NCBI GenBank assembly: GCA_046541415.1
Contig: JBKHDI010000046.1
Location: 1-31,134 of the forward strand
DNA: 31,134 nucleotides
Direction of reading: 5' to 3'
Origin: CAZOVB01 sp046541415
Lineage (GTDB): Bacteria > Planctomycetota > Phycisphaerae > SM23-33
Below are positions 22,357-30,641 of this stretch, in pieces. Below the pieces are notes generated by a model. That model saw only the letters and a program-made list of their open reading frames with translations, was not told the origin of the DNA and did no database searches. Every line of letters starts with the position of its first letter. Positions within the stretch are counted from its first letter, which is position 1. Made by a program: the position numbers and the translations under genes.

Positions 22357-24993
22357 ATGAAATACGCACCTGCCACCGCACTGTTGCTGGCGATGATCTC
22401 GCTGGCCAGCCTGGCGCCCGTCGCCTCGGGCCAGCAGAAACACCAGCTGCAGATCGACACGCCGGGACAGCTGACGCGGCTGGAACTGACGCTGCCGGAT
22501 GCAATTGACGGGCGGGATGTGACGCTGCATTTCGGCATCCAGGATGGGCGGGTCCGACAGGCGTGGGGGTTTGCATCCGGCTCGACGCGCGTGATCGACG
22601 CGATCGACGCGGGCAAGCTCAGCTGGGACGGGCGGAAGCTCTCCGGTTCGCTGGTCTGCTGGGTCGACCTGGACGGCGAGAGCCAGACACGTCGGCTGGA
22701 GGCAGAACTGCAGGCGACCCTGTCCGACGGCCGGTGCAGCGGGAGCTACTCGGCAAAGCACTCGGTGTTGACCGAGACGCTGACCTACGAGACGGATTCG
22801 TACGTGCTCGAGCCGGGCGAGTTTTCGCTGTTTCACTACGGCCAGCAGTTTCAGGGCAAGGCCCGGGCCCGTTTGACGGGTCTGGTCCGTCCGCAGGCGG
22901 CATCGCTGAGAATCTGGACGCGTCATGCGCTGCGGGGCGACGCCAGTTGGCAGCGGTATGTCACGCTGGAGGTGGAGATTGCCCAGGGCAAGGCGGCGGG
23001 CGTGAAGATCGTCCCCAGCAACGGCGCCCGTGCCGGCTGGGTCGCTGCCGTGCAGAACCAGCAACTGCGCCTGGCCGAGGGCAAACTCGACGGATCGGTG
23101 ACGTTCAAGGTTTCCACGCCGGATACTGCGGGCATCGAGGCGGGCCTGTACCGGTTCGACATCGCCGCCCGGGTGGTCGACAACACGCTGCGCGGCTCGA
23201 CGTCGGTTTCGCTGAACGGCAAGCCGATCGCCGGGCAGGTGGGCTTGGCAGGGGTGGGCCAGAGCCCCCTGGAAGAGCGGAAGGCGACGGGCGTCCGCGT
23301 GATCGAACTGGCCCGGGGTATCGAGGCCCAACGCGACCTGCGCATCCACCTGGTCTACCAAGGCCGGCAGTTGAAGGGAGCAGTGGCGTTTCATCCGACC
23401 TTCCCGGAGTGGTGGAACGTCAGCATGCCCGACGGGCCCGAGAGTCTCCGGGTATCCTTCCCCGAGTCGAGCTACATGACCTCGAAAACCGACGCGGTCG
23501 ACGTGGACTACCAGCTCTCGCTGGACCAGGCGGGCAAGGGTACGTTCCGCTGCCGGTTCGGCGACTACGTCAAATCGGGCGGCCGAGTCTCGGGCAGGCT
23601 TCTCAGCGAGGCCGACCTGCGCCGCCGCAACGCGATTGCCCAGGGGCACGGTTGGCCCTTCTGGAATGGCCCGACCAGCAGTTTCGCCGCCAAGCCGTCG
23701 CCACAGGAGCTGGTCGAGAGCCTCGACAAGGCCCGGCTGGTCTGGATCGGCCAGGACATCCCGCCGGCCCGCTGCCAGACCACGCGGTACGGCGAGGGCA
23801 ACCTGGTCCGGTTCCTCCAGCGCGGCGGCTGCGCCGGCGGAGGGGCCAGCCCCGTCCTGGCCGACGGGAAAGTCTACCTCTACTACTTTCAGCCCAGCGG
23901 GTCCAGCGTGGGTGACTACGTCCAGGACATGGCCCGTAGCCAGCGCCACGTGCTTCGCAAGATGTGGCTGACCGAGGCCGACGACGTCGTGCTCTGCATG
24001 GATGCCGCCACGGGCAAGACCCTGTGGAAGACGACCTTCCCCGGCCAGGGGCGGTACTACGGTTCGCACGGCACGGGTCGGGCCAAGGGGGCCTATACGT
24101 CGAACCTGGCGGTCGCAGAGGGCAAGGCGGTGATCCACACCACCGGCGGCTGGACGCACTGCCTCGACGCCGACAGCGGAAAGCGTCTCTGGTCGTCGCG
24201 CAAGGGCGGCGGGGCGCTGCGGGTCATCGCAGCCGACGTGGTCGTCGCATCGGGAGAAGACGTCGTTGCGTTGGACCTGGCCGACGGCGGCGAAAGATGG
24301 GTCGTCGAAGATGCCGGCTCGTCCAAGGCCATCCCCGTCCGCTGGGTCCATCAGGACAAGGAGTACATCGTAACGGGCACGCCGGGCGGCAAGCTGACCT
24401 GCATCGAGGCCAGAACGGGCAAGATCCTCTGGCAGCAGAAGGACGCCGGGGATAACACCTACTCGATGGCGATCGAGGCAGACGTGCTCGTCTGCAACGG
24501 TGCGCCGCAGGGCAAGCGCAAGCCCATGCAGCTGGCAGCCTACCGGCTTTCGAAAACCGGGGCGAAACGCCTGTGGATGATCCCCGCGTCCAAGCGACCC
24601 TACAACGCGTACAAGGCCCCGGTCTGCCTGGCCGATGGTTACGGCTTCGTTCGCCTCAGCAAGCAGAAGCGCGTCTATGCGGTCGACCTGGCGACAGGGC
24701 AGATCGTCCAGGACCAGGCCGTCTCGGTCGGCTCGGCCGGGTACGTCTACTGGATGAACGACCGCCTGGCGGTCCAGCCCGACGCCTCGCACAGCCGGAC
24801 CGACCTGTGGTGGTTCGACGTCTCGGACCCCGAGCGATTTGCGACGCCCAGATCGCTGTGGAACGCGCGTCACCGGACGACCAGCTCCTATTACCCGATC
24901 CTGATGTCGCACGCCCTGGCCGACGGGCGGATTTTCATCCGGGGCCAGCGGGGCATCGTCTGCTACGACCTCCGCAAGGCGGCCGGCGAATAA
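22357..24993 (+). CDS. Secreted PQQ-type beta-propeller protein with three N-terminal beta modules
   Basis: An 878-residue paralogue of the preceding protein. A signal peptide ends near VASGQQ (about 25). By eye three beta modules follow: about 28-135 (ending CSGSYS), 165-290 and 310-425. The first matches the single module of the upstream paralogue (VTLHFGIQDGRVRQAWGFA against ITLYLGSRGDGRIGQAWAKV). A GWPFWNGP lead-in (432-439) opens the propeller, with repeats such as CMDAATGKTLWKTTFPG and CIEARTGKILWQQKDAG. The segments TTRYGEGNLVRFLQRGG and GGASPVLADGKVYLYYF are nearly shared by both genes. The ATG at 22357 has AAAGGAA upstream; the frame is open further upstream, inside the previous gene, but only this start gives a signal peptide. 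It likely acts outside the cytoplasm together with its paralogue. Confidence 0.85.
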   Translation: MKYAPATALLLAMISLASLAPVASGQQKHQLQIDTPGQLTRLELTLPDAIDGRDVTLHFGIQDGRVRQAWGFASGSTRVIDAIDAGKLSWDGRKLSGSLVCWVDLDGESQTRRLEAELQATLSDGRCSGSYSAKHSVLTETLTYETDSYVLEPGEFSLFHYGQQFQGKARARLTGLVRPQAASLRIWTRHALRGDASWQRYVTLEVEIAQGKAAGVKIVPSNGARAGWVAAVQNQQLRLAEGKLDGSVTFKVSTPDTAGIEAGLYRFDIAARVVDNTLRGSTSVSLNGKPIAGQVGLAGVGQSPLEERKATGVRVIELARGIEAQRDLRIHLVYQGRQLKGAVAFHPTFPEWWNVSMPDGPESLRVSFPESSYMTSKTDAVDVDYQLSLDQAGKGTFRCRFGDYVKSGGRVSGRLLSEADLRRRNAIAQGHGWPFWNGPTSSFAAKPSPQELVESLDKARLVWIGQDIPPARCQTTRYGEGNLVRFLQRGGCAGGGASPVLADGKVYLYYFQPSGSSVGDYVQDMARSQRHVLRKMWLTEADDVVLCMDAATGKTLWKTTFPGQGRYYGSHGTGRAKGAYTSNLAVAEGKAVIHTTGGWTHCLDADSGKRLWSSRKGGGALRVIAADVVVASGEDVVALDLADGGERWVVEDAGSSKAIPVRWVHQDKEYIVTGTPGGKLTCIEARTGKILWQQKDAGDNTYSMAIEADVLVCNGAPQGKRKPMQLAAYRLSKTGAKRLWMIPASKRPYNAYKAPVCLADGYGFVRLSKQKRVYAVDLATGQIVQDQAVSVGSAGYVYWMNDRLAVQPDASHSRTDLWWFDVSDPERFATPRSLWNARHRTTSSYYPILMSHALADGRIFIRGQRGIVCYDLRKAAGE

Positions 24994-25023
24994 ACCCGGC
25001 GAACTCCTGCAGGGCCCGCGGCC

Positions 25024-25029
25024 TATAAT
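25024..25029 (+). promoter_or_regulatory. Perfect -10 box upstream of the DUF981 gene
   Basis: TATAAT is flanked by GGCC on both sides and lies about 45 bp before the ATG at 25074. No good -35 box is found 16-18 bp upstream. The start would be near 25036. Confidence 0.45.
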
Positions 25030-25073
25030 GGCCTGAACGGGTCCGGAATGTCCGCAATTCAGGAGAACACGGA

Positions 25074-25640
25074 ATGGTCAATTATCTGGCTGCGATGCTG
25101 GTGAACATGGCTGCGGGGCTGCTGCTGGCGGCGATCTTCGTTGTCTGGGGCTTGGGCAGACCCACGACCAGGCACTTCGCCCCGGCCCTGGGGATGGTAG
25201 GGCTGGTGGCCCTGGCGCTGGGGCTGCACATGGCGGTCACCTGGCCCCTGAAGGGCCCGGCGACCTGGGCCAACACCGCATACGGGGAGCTGTCGGTGCT
25301 GTTCGGTGCGGTGTATCTCGGGGCGGCCTGGTCCCTGTCGGTCGGCCGGTCGATCAAGTGGATCAGCCTGTACGCAGCCTTTGCGGGCGCGGCCTCCATT
25401 GCCGTCGGCCTGACGATCTGGCAGCAGTGGCTGACGCTGTCCCCGCCGGTCTCGACGTTCGGCTTCGTGGCCACCGGCCTCGGGGCAATCCTGCTTGCGG
25501 TGGCGGTGTTCGGCCAGAAGATCCGGGCGCTGCGTTTCGTGGCTGCGGTGGTTCTGTTTGCTGCCGCCGGGCTGTGGACGTTTACGGGCATGTTGGCCTT
25601 CATGGGCCACATCGAACGATTGGCCGCCGCAGCCGGCTGA
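25074..25640 (+). CDS. DUF981-like integral membrane protein
   Basis: A 188-residue membrane protein with about six hydrophobic segments. The pattern GLHMAVTWPLKG followed by a short loop and GELSVLFGAVYL is the hallmark I associate with DUF981, a family of archaeal and bacterial membrane proteins without known function. AGGAGA precedes the ATG. Its stop lies 5 bp from the stop of the convergent Mut7-C gene, with no terminator between, so the two messages may overlap at their 3' ends. Confidence 0.78.
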   Translation: MVNYLAAMLVNMAAGLLLAAIFVVWGLGRPTTRHFAPALGMVGLVALALGLHMAVTWPLKGPATWANTAYGELSVLFGAVYLGAAWSLSVGRSIKWISLYAAFAGAASIAVGLTIWQQWLTLSPPVSTFGFVATGLGAILLAVAVFGQKIRALRFVAAVVLFAAAGLWTFTGMLAFMGHIERLAAAAG

Positions 25641-25645
25641 GGCTT

Positions 25646-26125
25646 TCAGACCATCTCGTCGAGTTTGCGTTCGATCCGCTGCCAGTGCGTGCCGTGCCAG
25701 TAGAGCTTTCCGCAGCGCCCGCACCGCCAGAAGCGGCTGCAGTTGCGGTAGGCCAGCGGCGGGACCTCGCCTGCCACGGCGTGTTTGGGCTCCTCCAGCA
25801 ACTCGCCTCCGCAGGCCATGCATCGGGAACCGAGGCGCGGCAGGTCCAGCGCTTCGATGACGAACTGAAGCTGCTGGAAGCGGCTGAGCTGTCGCGGGAC
25901 GAACAGGGCCGCTACCTGCCCCGACGTGATGACGTTCCTCTCCAGCAGGGGCCCGTCGGAGGTCAGGATCATCCGGTCCTCTGCCGCGGCGCGGGCCACG
26001 AGGTCCGCGTCGTCGATTCCGTACTCGTAGGCGGCATCGTGACCCATCGCGCGCAGCCACCGGGCCAGGCCGCCCAGCATGGCGTCGCAGATCAATCTGC
26101 GCGGGGTTTGCTCCTGACAGGACAC
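25646..26125 (-). CDS. Mut7-C family RNase-like protein (PIN-like fold plus zinc ribbon)
   Basis: A 159-residue protein. The N-terminal part has ICDAMLGGLARWLRAMGHD (12-30) and LTSDGPLL (54-61). This is the conserved core of the Mut7-C (DUF82) domain, a PIN-like nuclease fold with acidic residues D14, D39/D40 and D57 as likely metal ligands. The C-terminus holds a zinc ribbon with pairs C102/C105 and C135/C138. Family members are suspected RNases; activity is rarely shown. The start is the GTG at 26123-26125. It has no ribosome site, but TAGAAT ends exactly 6 bp before it, suggesting a leaderless mRNA. The neighbouring gene on the other strand has the same arrangement. Confidence 0.88.
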   Translation of the reverse strand: MSCQEQTPRRLICDAMLGGLARWLRAMGHDAAYEYGIDDADLVARAAAEDRMILTSDGPLLERNVITSGQVAALFVPRQLSRFQQLQFVIEALDLPRLGSRCMACGGELLEEPKHAVAGEVPPLAYRNCSRFWRCGRCGKLYWHGTHWQRIERKLDEMV

Positions 26126-26131
26126 TGTTTT

Positions 26132-26201
26132 ATTCTATCCGAACCATCCGCCGCCGGGGGCGGTAGAAAGGCTGGAACCGCGGGGGGTCTTGGACTAGAA
26201 T
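26132..26201. promoter_or_regulatory. Two divergent -10 boxes set for leaderless transcripts
   Basis: Minus strand: TAGAAT (26132-26137), six bases AAAACA, then the GTG of the Mut7-C gene. Plus strand: TAGAAT (26196-26201), six bases GGGACA, then the ATG of the SHOCT gene. In both, +1 falls on the first base of the start codon. The -35 regions are weak or absent. Confidence 0.55.
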
Positions 26202-26207
26202 GGGACA

Positions 26208-26594
26208 ATGCTGAACCCGGTGAGCCTGAGCATGTTGGCTGTCGATAGGGCCAAGGTCGTCGACTACGTGATTCTGTGCAGCATCATTCTTGCATGCGTG
26301 CTGATCACCGCGGCGATCTGGATCTTGTTTCTCAGGCCCAGGCTGCTGGGAGGCCAGGATGAAGAGACAAGCAGTTCCTACGCCTTCGATATCGACACGT
26401 TGGAGAAGATGCGTCAGTCCGGGCAGATCAGCGAAGACGAGTTCCGCAAATTGCGGGTTTTTGCCCTTGGGATCGGTCCGGACCGGGCGGAGAAAGGCTC
26501 CGCGCCGGCCGATTCGACCTCAAGACACCCCCCCGAAGCTGCCGATGACCAAGCAGACCGGCAGGCGGGGGACGATGCACAACAGGAGAATTGA
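26208..26594 (+). CDS. Single-pass membrane protein with SHOCT-like motif
   Basis: A 128-residue protein with one membrane segment (about 18-43) and a cytoplasmic part. The segment FDIDTLEKMRQSGQISEDEF (60-79) has the pattern of the SHOCT motif: a short helix pair around LxxGxISxEEF, often at the ends of small membrane proteins and thought to mediate oligomer contacts. The tail is acidic and probably disordered. There is no ribosome site, and the predicted transcript is leaderless. The stop overlaps the clpX start (TGATG), so translation of clpX may be coupled to this gene. Its function is unknown. Confidence 0.75.
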   Translation: MLNPVSLSMLAVDRAKVVDYVILCSIILACVLITAAIWILFLRPRLLGGQDEETSSSYAFDIDTLEKMRQSGQISEDEFRKLRVFALGIGPDRAEKGSAPADSTSRHPPEAADDQADRQAGDDAQQEN

Positions 26595-27913
26595 TGAGCG
26601 ACAAAGGCGGCGACAAGACAGGCGGAAGCAAAGATTCCAGGACCTCCGGCCCCGGCCGGAAAAGCCACAACTGCAGCTTCTGCAACCGCAACCACAAAGA
26701 GGCAGAACCCTTCGTCGAAGGGCCTAACGGTGTGTACATCTGCGCCAACTGCGTCGAGCTCTGCCACAACATCATCCGCCAGGAGCAACGCCGGGCTGCC
26801 CAGTCCAAGCCCCTGATGACGGCCATCCCGACCCCCCGACAGATCCGCGAGTTCCTCGACCAGTACGTCATCGGGCAGGAACAGGCCAAGCGGACCCTCG
26901 CCGTGGCCGTACACAACCACTACAAACGGCTCGCCCACGCCGACATGGAAGACGACCAGGTCGAGCTGGAAAAGTCCAACGTCATGCTCATCGGCCCGAC
27001 CGGCTGCGGCAAGACGCTGCTGGCCCGCTCGCTGGCCCGCGTGCTGAACGTCCCCTTTGCCATCGGCGATGCGACCACCCTCACCGAGGCCGGATACGTC
27101 GGCGAAGACGTCGAGAATATCCTGCTCAAGCTTCTGCAGGCCGCGGATTACGACCTGGAAGCCGCCGAGAAGGGTATCATCTATATCGACGAAATCGACA
27201 AGGTCGGAAAGACCTCCAACAACGTCTCGATCACCCGAGATGTCAGCGGCGAGGGCGTACAGCAGTCCCTGCTGAAAATGCTCGAAGGCACCGTGGCCAA
27301 TATCCCGCCACAGGGCGGGCGGAAGCACCCCGAGCAGCAGTACATCCAGATGGACACCTCCAATATCCTGTTCATCATCGGCGGGACGTTCGTGGGCCTC
27401 GACGACATCATCAAGAAACGCATCGGCCGACGACTCATCGGCTTCGGCACGGAGGAATCCGGCGAAAACAAGAGTCGCGGCGAGGAACTCTCCGAAGTCC
27501 TCCAGCAGGTCCAGCCGGAAGACCTGGTGCATTTCGGCATGATCCCCGAACTCATCGGCCGCGTCCCGTGCATCACCACCCTGCAGCAGCTGGAAGAAGA
27601 GGCGATGGTCAAGATCCTCACCGAACCCAAGAACGCCCTGGTCAAGCAGTACCAGAGGCTGTTCGAGATGGAGGAGACCACGCTGGAATTCAGCGACGAG
27701 GCCCTGGGCGCCATCGCCCGCAAGGCCCTGAAACGCGACGTCGGTGCCCGCGCCCTCCGCGCCGTGGTCGAAAGCATCATGCTCGAACTGATGTACGAAC
27801 TGCCCGACCACAAGGAAGAGGGCGGCACGTACCGGATTACCGCGGAGATGGTCGAATCCGACCAGCCACCCACGCTCTTTGCCGCCCACCAACGCCGCGC
27901 CGAAAGCGCCTGA
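26594..27913 (+). CDS. clpX: ATP-dependent Clp protease ATP-binding subunit ClpX
   Basis: A 439-residue AAA+ unfoldase of normal length that feeds proteins to the ClpP peptidase. The N-terminal zinc domain has C27, C30, C50 and C53. Walker A is GPTGCGKT (134-141) and Walker B IIYIDE (195-200). ISITRDVSGEGVQQ-like sequence, the RKH pore loop (GRKHPEQQ) and a ClpP-docking IGF loop (LIGFG) are all present. AGGAGA lies before the ATG at 26594. The usual clpP neighbour is absent; instead the SHOCT membrane gene overlaps its start. A strong terminator follows 30 bp after the stop. Confidence 0.97.
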   Translation: MSDKGGDKTGGSKDSRTSGPGRKSHNCSFCNRNHKEAEPFVEGPNGVYICANCVELCHNIIRQEQRRAAQSKPLMTAIPTPRQIREFLDQYVIGQEQAKRTLAVAVHNHYKRLAHADMEDDQVELEKSNVMLIGPTGCGKTLLARSLARVLNVPFAIGDATTLTEAGYVGEDVENILLKLLQAADYDLEAAEKGIIYIDEIDKVGKTSNNVSITRDVSGEGVQQSLLKMLEGTVANIPPQGGRKHPEQQYIQMDTSNILFIIGGTFVGLDDIIKKRIGRRLIGFGTEESGENKSRGEELSEVLQQVQPEDLVHFGMIPELIGRVPCITTLQQLEEEAMVKILTEPKNALVKQYQRLFEMEETTLEFSDEALGAIARKALKRDVGARALRAVVESIMLELMYELPDHKEEGGTYRITAEMVESDQPPTLFAAHQRRAESA

Positions 27914-27942
27914 CCAGCACCCGCCGCATCCCAATGACCCCG

Positions 27943-27974
27943 CCGCCCGCCGAGCCCGCTCGACGGGCGGTTTT
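27943..27974 (+). terminator. Rho-independent terminator of clpX
   Basis: CCGCCCG-C-CGAGC pairs with GCTCG-A-CGGGCGG around a two-base loop, followed by TTTT. The next 225 bp to the recA stop codon contain no gene. Confidence 0.88.
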
Positions 27975-28200
27975 CAATGCCCCGACAGGCCGCTGCCGGA
28001 CGCCCCGGGCGTAACACCGCGCGGCAGGCGGTTCGGGTTCGGCCTGGTTACGGCGAGCTCGGCCTCTGGCCTTGCTGCCCGTGAACCAGGGCACCGGTCA
28101 GGCGGGGGCGCAGAGAAATGGGCCGGAATGTCACCCCCCGGTAGACAGACCGGCCCGTCAGGTCTCCGCCCCTCCGGCGGAGGAAGGAGTATTGTCTGGA

Positions 28201-29325
28201 TCAGTCTTCGTCTGACTCTTCGTCGTCGGCGTCCGTGCCGGCCAGTTCTGCCTGCTGGTCGGCCGAGAGCAGGTGCGGGGCGACCTGGGCCAGTACGCCG
28301 GTGCGGATCTCTTCAATCAGGTCTGGGTTTTCGGCGAGGAAGGTGACGGCATTGGCGCGGCCCTGGCCGAGACGGATGTCGCCGTAGCTGTACCAGCTGC
28401 CCTGTTTGGTCACCACGTCGTGGGCGACGCCGAGGTCGAGCAGGTCGCCCTCGGAATTGATGCCGCGATCGAACATGATGTCGAACTCGGCGGTCTTGAA
28501 CGGCGGGGCGACCTTGTTCTTGACCACGCGGGCGCGGACATGGTTGCCTACCGGGTCGTCGCCTTCCTTAATGGTCGCCACGCGTCGGACGTCGATGCGG
28601 ACGGAGCTGTAGAATTTCAGGGCCTTGCCGCCCGGTGTGGTTTCCGGGTTGCCGAACATCACGCCGATCTTCATGCGGATCTGGTTGATGAAAATGACGG
28701 TGGTGCGTGACTTGGAGATGGCGCCGATGAGCTTCCGCATGGCCTGGCTCATCAGTCGGGCCTGGAGGCCGACGTGGGAGTCGCCCATCTCGCCTTCGAT
28801 TTCCGCCCGGGGGATCAGGGCGGCCACCGAGTCGATTACGATGACGTCGACGGCGTTGGAGCGGACGAGCATCTCGCAGATTTCCAGGGCCTGTTCGCCG
28901 GTATCCGGCTGGGAGACCAGGAGGTTTTCGAGGTTCACGCCGAGCTTCCGGGCCCATGTGGGGTCCAGGGCGTGTTCGGCGTCGATGAAGGCCGCCACGC
29001 CGTTCTGTTTCTGGGCAGAGGCGATAATGTGCAGGGCCAGGGTGGTCTTGCCCGAGCCCTCCGGGCCGAACAGCTCGCAGATGCGTCCGCGGGGCATGCC
29101 CTTGCCGCCCAGGGCCAGGTCCAGGCTCATCGCGCCGGTGGGGATGGCCGGGACAACGTTGACATCATCGGGGTCCATCCGCATGATGCTGCCGGCGCCG
29201 TAGTTCTTCTCGATCTGCTTGAGGGTCGCGTCCAGCGCCTTGCCGCGGCGCTCGGCGCTGCTGTCGGTCTCGGGGACGGAAATGGGCTGCTTGGTCTTCT
29301 TCTTGGAACGGGTGGACTTGGCCAT
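28201..29325 (-). CDS. recA: Recombinase RecA
   Basis: A 374-residue RecA with a basic N-terminal extension of about 28 residues before the core. Walker A is GPEGSGKT (87-94), followed by FIDAEHALDP, VIVIDSVAALIPRAEIEGEM (Walker B region), loop L1, loop L2 with GNPETTPGGKALKFYSS, and a very acidic tail ending DDEESDED. It forms filaments on single-stranded DNA for recombination and triggers LexA self-cleavage in the SOS response. AAGGAGAA precedes the ATG. The promoter is clear (29437-29465) and carries phased CTGT repeats that may be the SOS operator. No recX or lexA gene is adjacent. Confidence 0.98.
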   Translation of the reverse strand: MAKSTRSKKKTKQPISVPETDSSAERRGKALDATLKQIEKNYGAGSIMRMDPDDVNVVPAIPTGAMSLDLALGGKGMPRGRICELFGPEGSGKTTLALHIIASAQKQNGVAAFIDAEHALDPTWARKLGVNLENLLVSQPDTGEQALEICEMLVRSNAVDVIVIDSVAALIPRAEIEGEMGDSHVGLQARLMSQAMRKLIGAISKSRTTVIFINQIRMKIGVMFGNPETTPGGKALKFYSSVRIDVRRVATIKEGDDPVGNHVRARVVKNKVAPPFKTAEFDIMFDRGINSEGDLLDLGVAHDVVTKQGSWYSYGDIRLGQGRANAVTFLAENPDLIEEIRTGVLAQVAPHLLSADQQAELAGTDADDEESDED

Positions 29326-29436
29326 CTGCCTGTTCTCCTTGCCGCCGGGGCGTATCTGAGGCCCCTGGCGAATTGCGGATCCACAAATTCGGTCCGACAG
29401 TCGCTGGTGCGAAGGTACGTTGCCGAACCGGAAATT

Positions 29437-29465
29437 ACTGTATGGTGTCTGTTAGGATCTGTCAA
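29437..29465 (-). promoter_or_regulatory. recA promoter with three phased CTGT repeats
   Basis: On the minus strand a perfect TTGACA (29460-29465) and TACAGT (29437-29442) are 17 bp apart. On the plus strand CTGT occurs at 29438-29441, 29449-29452 and 29459-29462, spaced 11 and 10 bp, so all on one DNA face and spanning both boxes. Confidence 0.75.
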
Positions 29466-29496
29466 GGGGGTAAAACACAAAAGATTGCCCGGCGTC

Positions 29497-30066
29497 TCAG
29501 CCGCCCAGGTCGCAGCGGGCCATGGCCTGGTAGACCGGTCCGCTGCGGGTCAGAAGGCTGGAATATACCGTAAGTTGCGAGGCGAGGCATCTTCCGAAGA
29601 CCGTGGTGGCCAATTGCTCGATCGCCTGGCGGACCGGCTGTGGATCGCGACAGAATTTCACGCGGGCCAGCGTGATGTGCGGGCGGAACGGGCGCCGCTG
29701 GCGCGGAAACCCCAGCTTCTCGAAGCTCTCCTCGCAGGCGTCGCCGATCTGCCGGAGGCGGCCGGTGGTCTCGCTGACCTCCGCCCAGACCATCTTGAGC
29801 TTTCGCCCGGCGGGCGGGACGGTCAAGGCCGGCCCGACCTGGAATTCGAATGGGCGAACCTGCCCGGCGATATCGGCCGCGGCCCGGCAGACATCATTGA
29901 CGCGGGCATCTTCCACGTCGCCGAGGAACTTGACCGTCACGTGGCGGTTGGCCGGGGCGACGGGCTTGATCTTCGCCTCCAGTCCGGCCAGGGCGTCGTC
30001 GACGGCGCGGAGCGACTTGCCGACCGCCTTGTTGATATCGATTGCCAGAAACGTGCGAATGGCCAC
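29497..30066 (-). CDS. thpR: RNA 2',3'-cyclic phosphodiesterase (2H family)
   Basis: A 189-residue 2H phosphoesterase of the LigT/ThpR type. Both catalytic motifs are present: HVTVKFLG (His42, Thr44) and HITLAR (His130, Thr132), at the usual spacing. Members open 2',3'-cyclic phosphates on RNA ends and can ligate tRNA halves in vitro. The GTG at 30064-30066 is preferred because AGGAGG lies 9 nt upstream and the protein then starts IRTFLAID, the family N-terminus; an upstream ATG at 30142-30144 lacks support. It precedes recA on the same strand, but recA has its own promoter about 35 bp inside the end of the thpR-recA gap. Confidence 0.93.
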   Translation of the reverse strand: MAIRTFLAIDINKAVGKSLRAVDDALAGLEAKIKPVAPANRHVTVKFLGDVEDARVNDVCRAAADIAGQVRPFEFQVGPALTVPPAGRKLKMVWAEVSETTGRLRQIGDACEESFEKLGFPRQRRPFRPHITLARVKFCRDPQPVRQAIEQLATTVFGRCLASQLTVYSSLLTRSGPVYQAMARCDLGG

Positions 30067-30082
30067 GAGCGTTTGCCTCCTG

Positions 30083-30088
30083 TACAAT
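30083..30088 (+). promoter_or_regulatory. Candidate -10 box for the zinc-ribbon membrane genes
   Basis: TACAAT (5/6) lies 36 bp before the ATG at 30125, in the divergent gap with thpR. No good -35 is seen, since the expected position falls in the thpR start. Confidence 0.35.
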
Positions 30089-30124
30089 GATGGAGGATAC
30101 AGCAACAGGCTGCGGGAGTCGAGC

Positions 30125-30622
30125 ATGCGACGAAAGAGACACAAGCTTTACACGTACCAGCCCAAACAATTCGTCAAGTCATGGTGCGGCGGGTGCGGGC
30201 GGGCGACGAAATTCGAACCGCAACAGGTCGGTCGTCGTGAAACCTGTCCATACTGCCATGCCCCGATGCGCGTGGGCGAAATAACCGGGCCACCTGGGCA
30301 GGTGCCACTGAACTTGACCGATGCAGCCTTTGCTTTGTGGACCGGGGTGGTTTTGACGATGCTGGCTGTATCCGGCGGGCTGTTTGTCCCTGTCGGAGGT
30401 CTGCTGTTTTCGCCCTGGCTGTGTCTGGTCGCCGCGGTTGTCGGGGGGATCCTGGAAGGCCTCTGCCTGTGGCTGGTGCGGAAGGCAACAGCCGGGCAAG
30501 ATCCGCAACCCGGTTCGTCTGGATCGCTGGCCTCGCTGGTTGCGGTACCGGCCGGCCTTTGCCTGGCGGTTTGTGCGTTTTCGGCGGCGGTACTGGTCTG
30601 GAACCTGTTCGTTGTCTTGTAG
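30125..30622 (+). CDS. Zinc-ribbon membrane protein (first of a pair)
   Basis: A 165-residue protein. A basic N-terminus is followed by a four-cysteine zinc ribbon, CGGC (C21, C24) and CPYC (C41, C44), with the pattern of small rubredoxin-like knuckles that start many planctomycete membrane proteins. Residues 65-165 hold about three membrane segments. GGAG lies 7 nt before the ATG; the frame is open upstream but only across the antisense thpR region. A paralogue follows after 19 bp. The ribbon should sit in the cytoplasm. Function is unknown. Confidence 0.8.
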   Translation: MRRKRHKLYTYQPKQFVKSWCGGCGRATKFEPQQVGRRETCPYCHAPMRVGEITGPPGQVPLNLTDAAFALWTGVVLTMLAVSGGLFVPVGGLLFSPWLCLVAAVVGGILEGLCLWLVRKATAGQDPQPGSSGSLASLVAVPAGLCLAVCAFSAAVLVWNLFVVL

Positions 30623-30641
30623 TTGATCTGTCAAGGAGTAG

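Noticed and set aside
22183..24912. 909-codon open frame antisense to the second propeller gene
   Set aside because: Same reason: no recognisable domain, biased composition, and the opposite strand has a signal peptide and propeller repeats.
29401..29470. Canonical LexA boxes at recA
   Set aside because: Neither CTGT-N8-ACAG nor GAAC-N4-GTTC is present as a proper palindrome. Only the direct CTGT repeats remain as a candidate.
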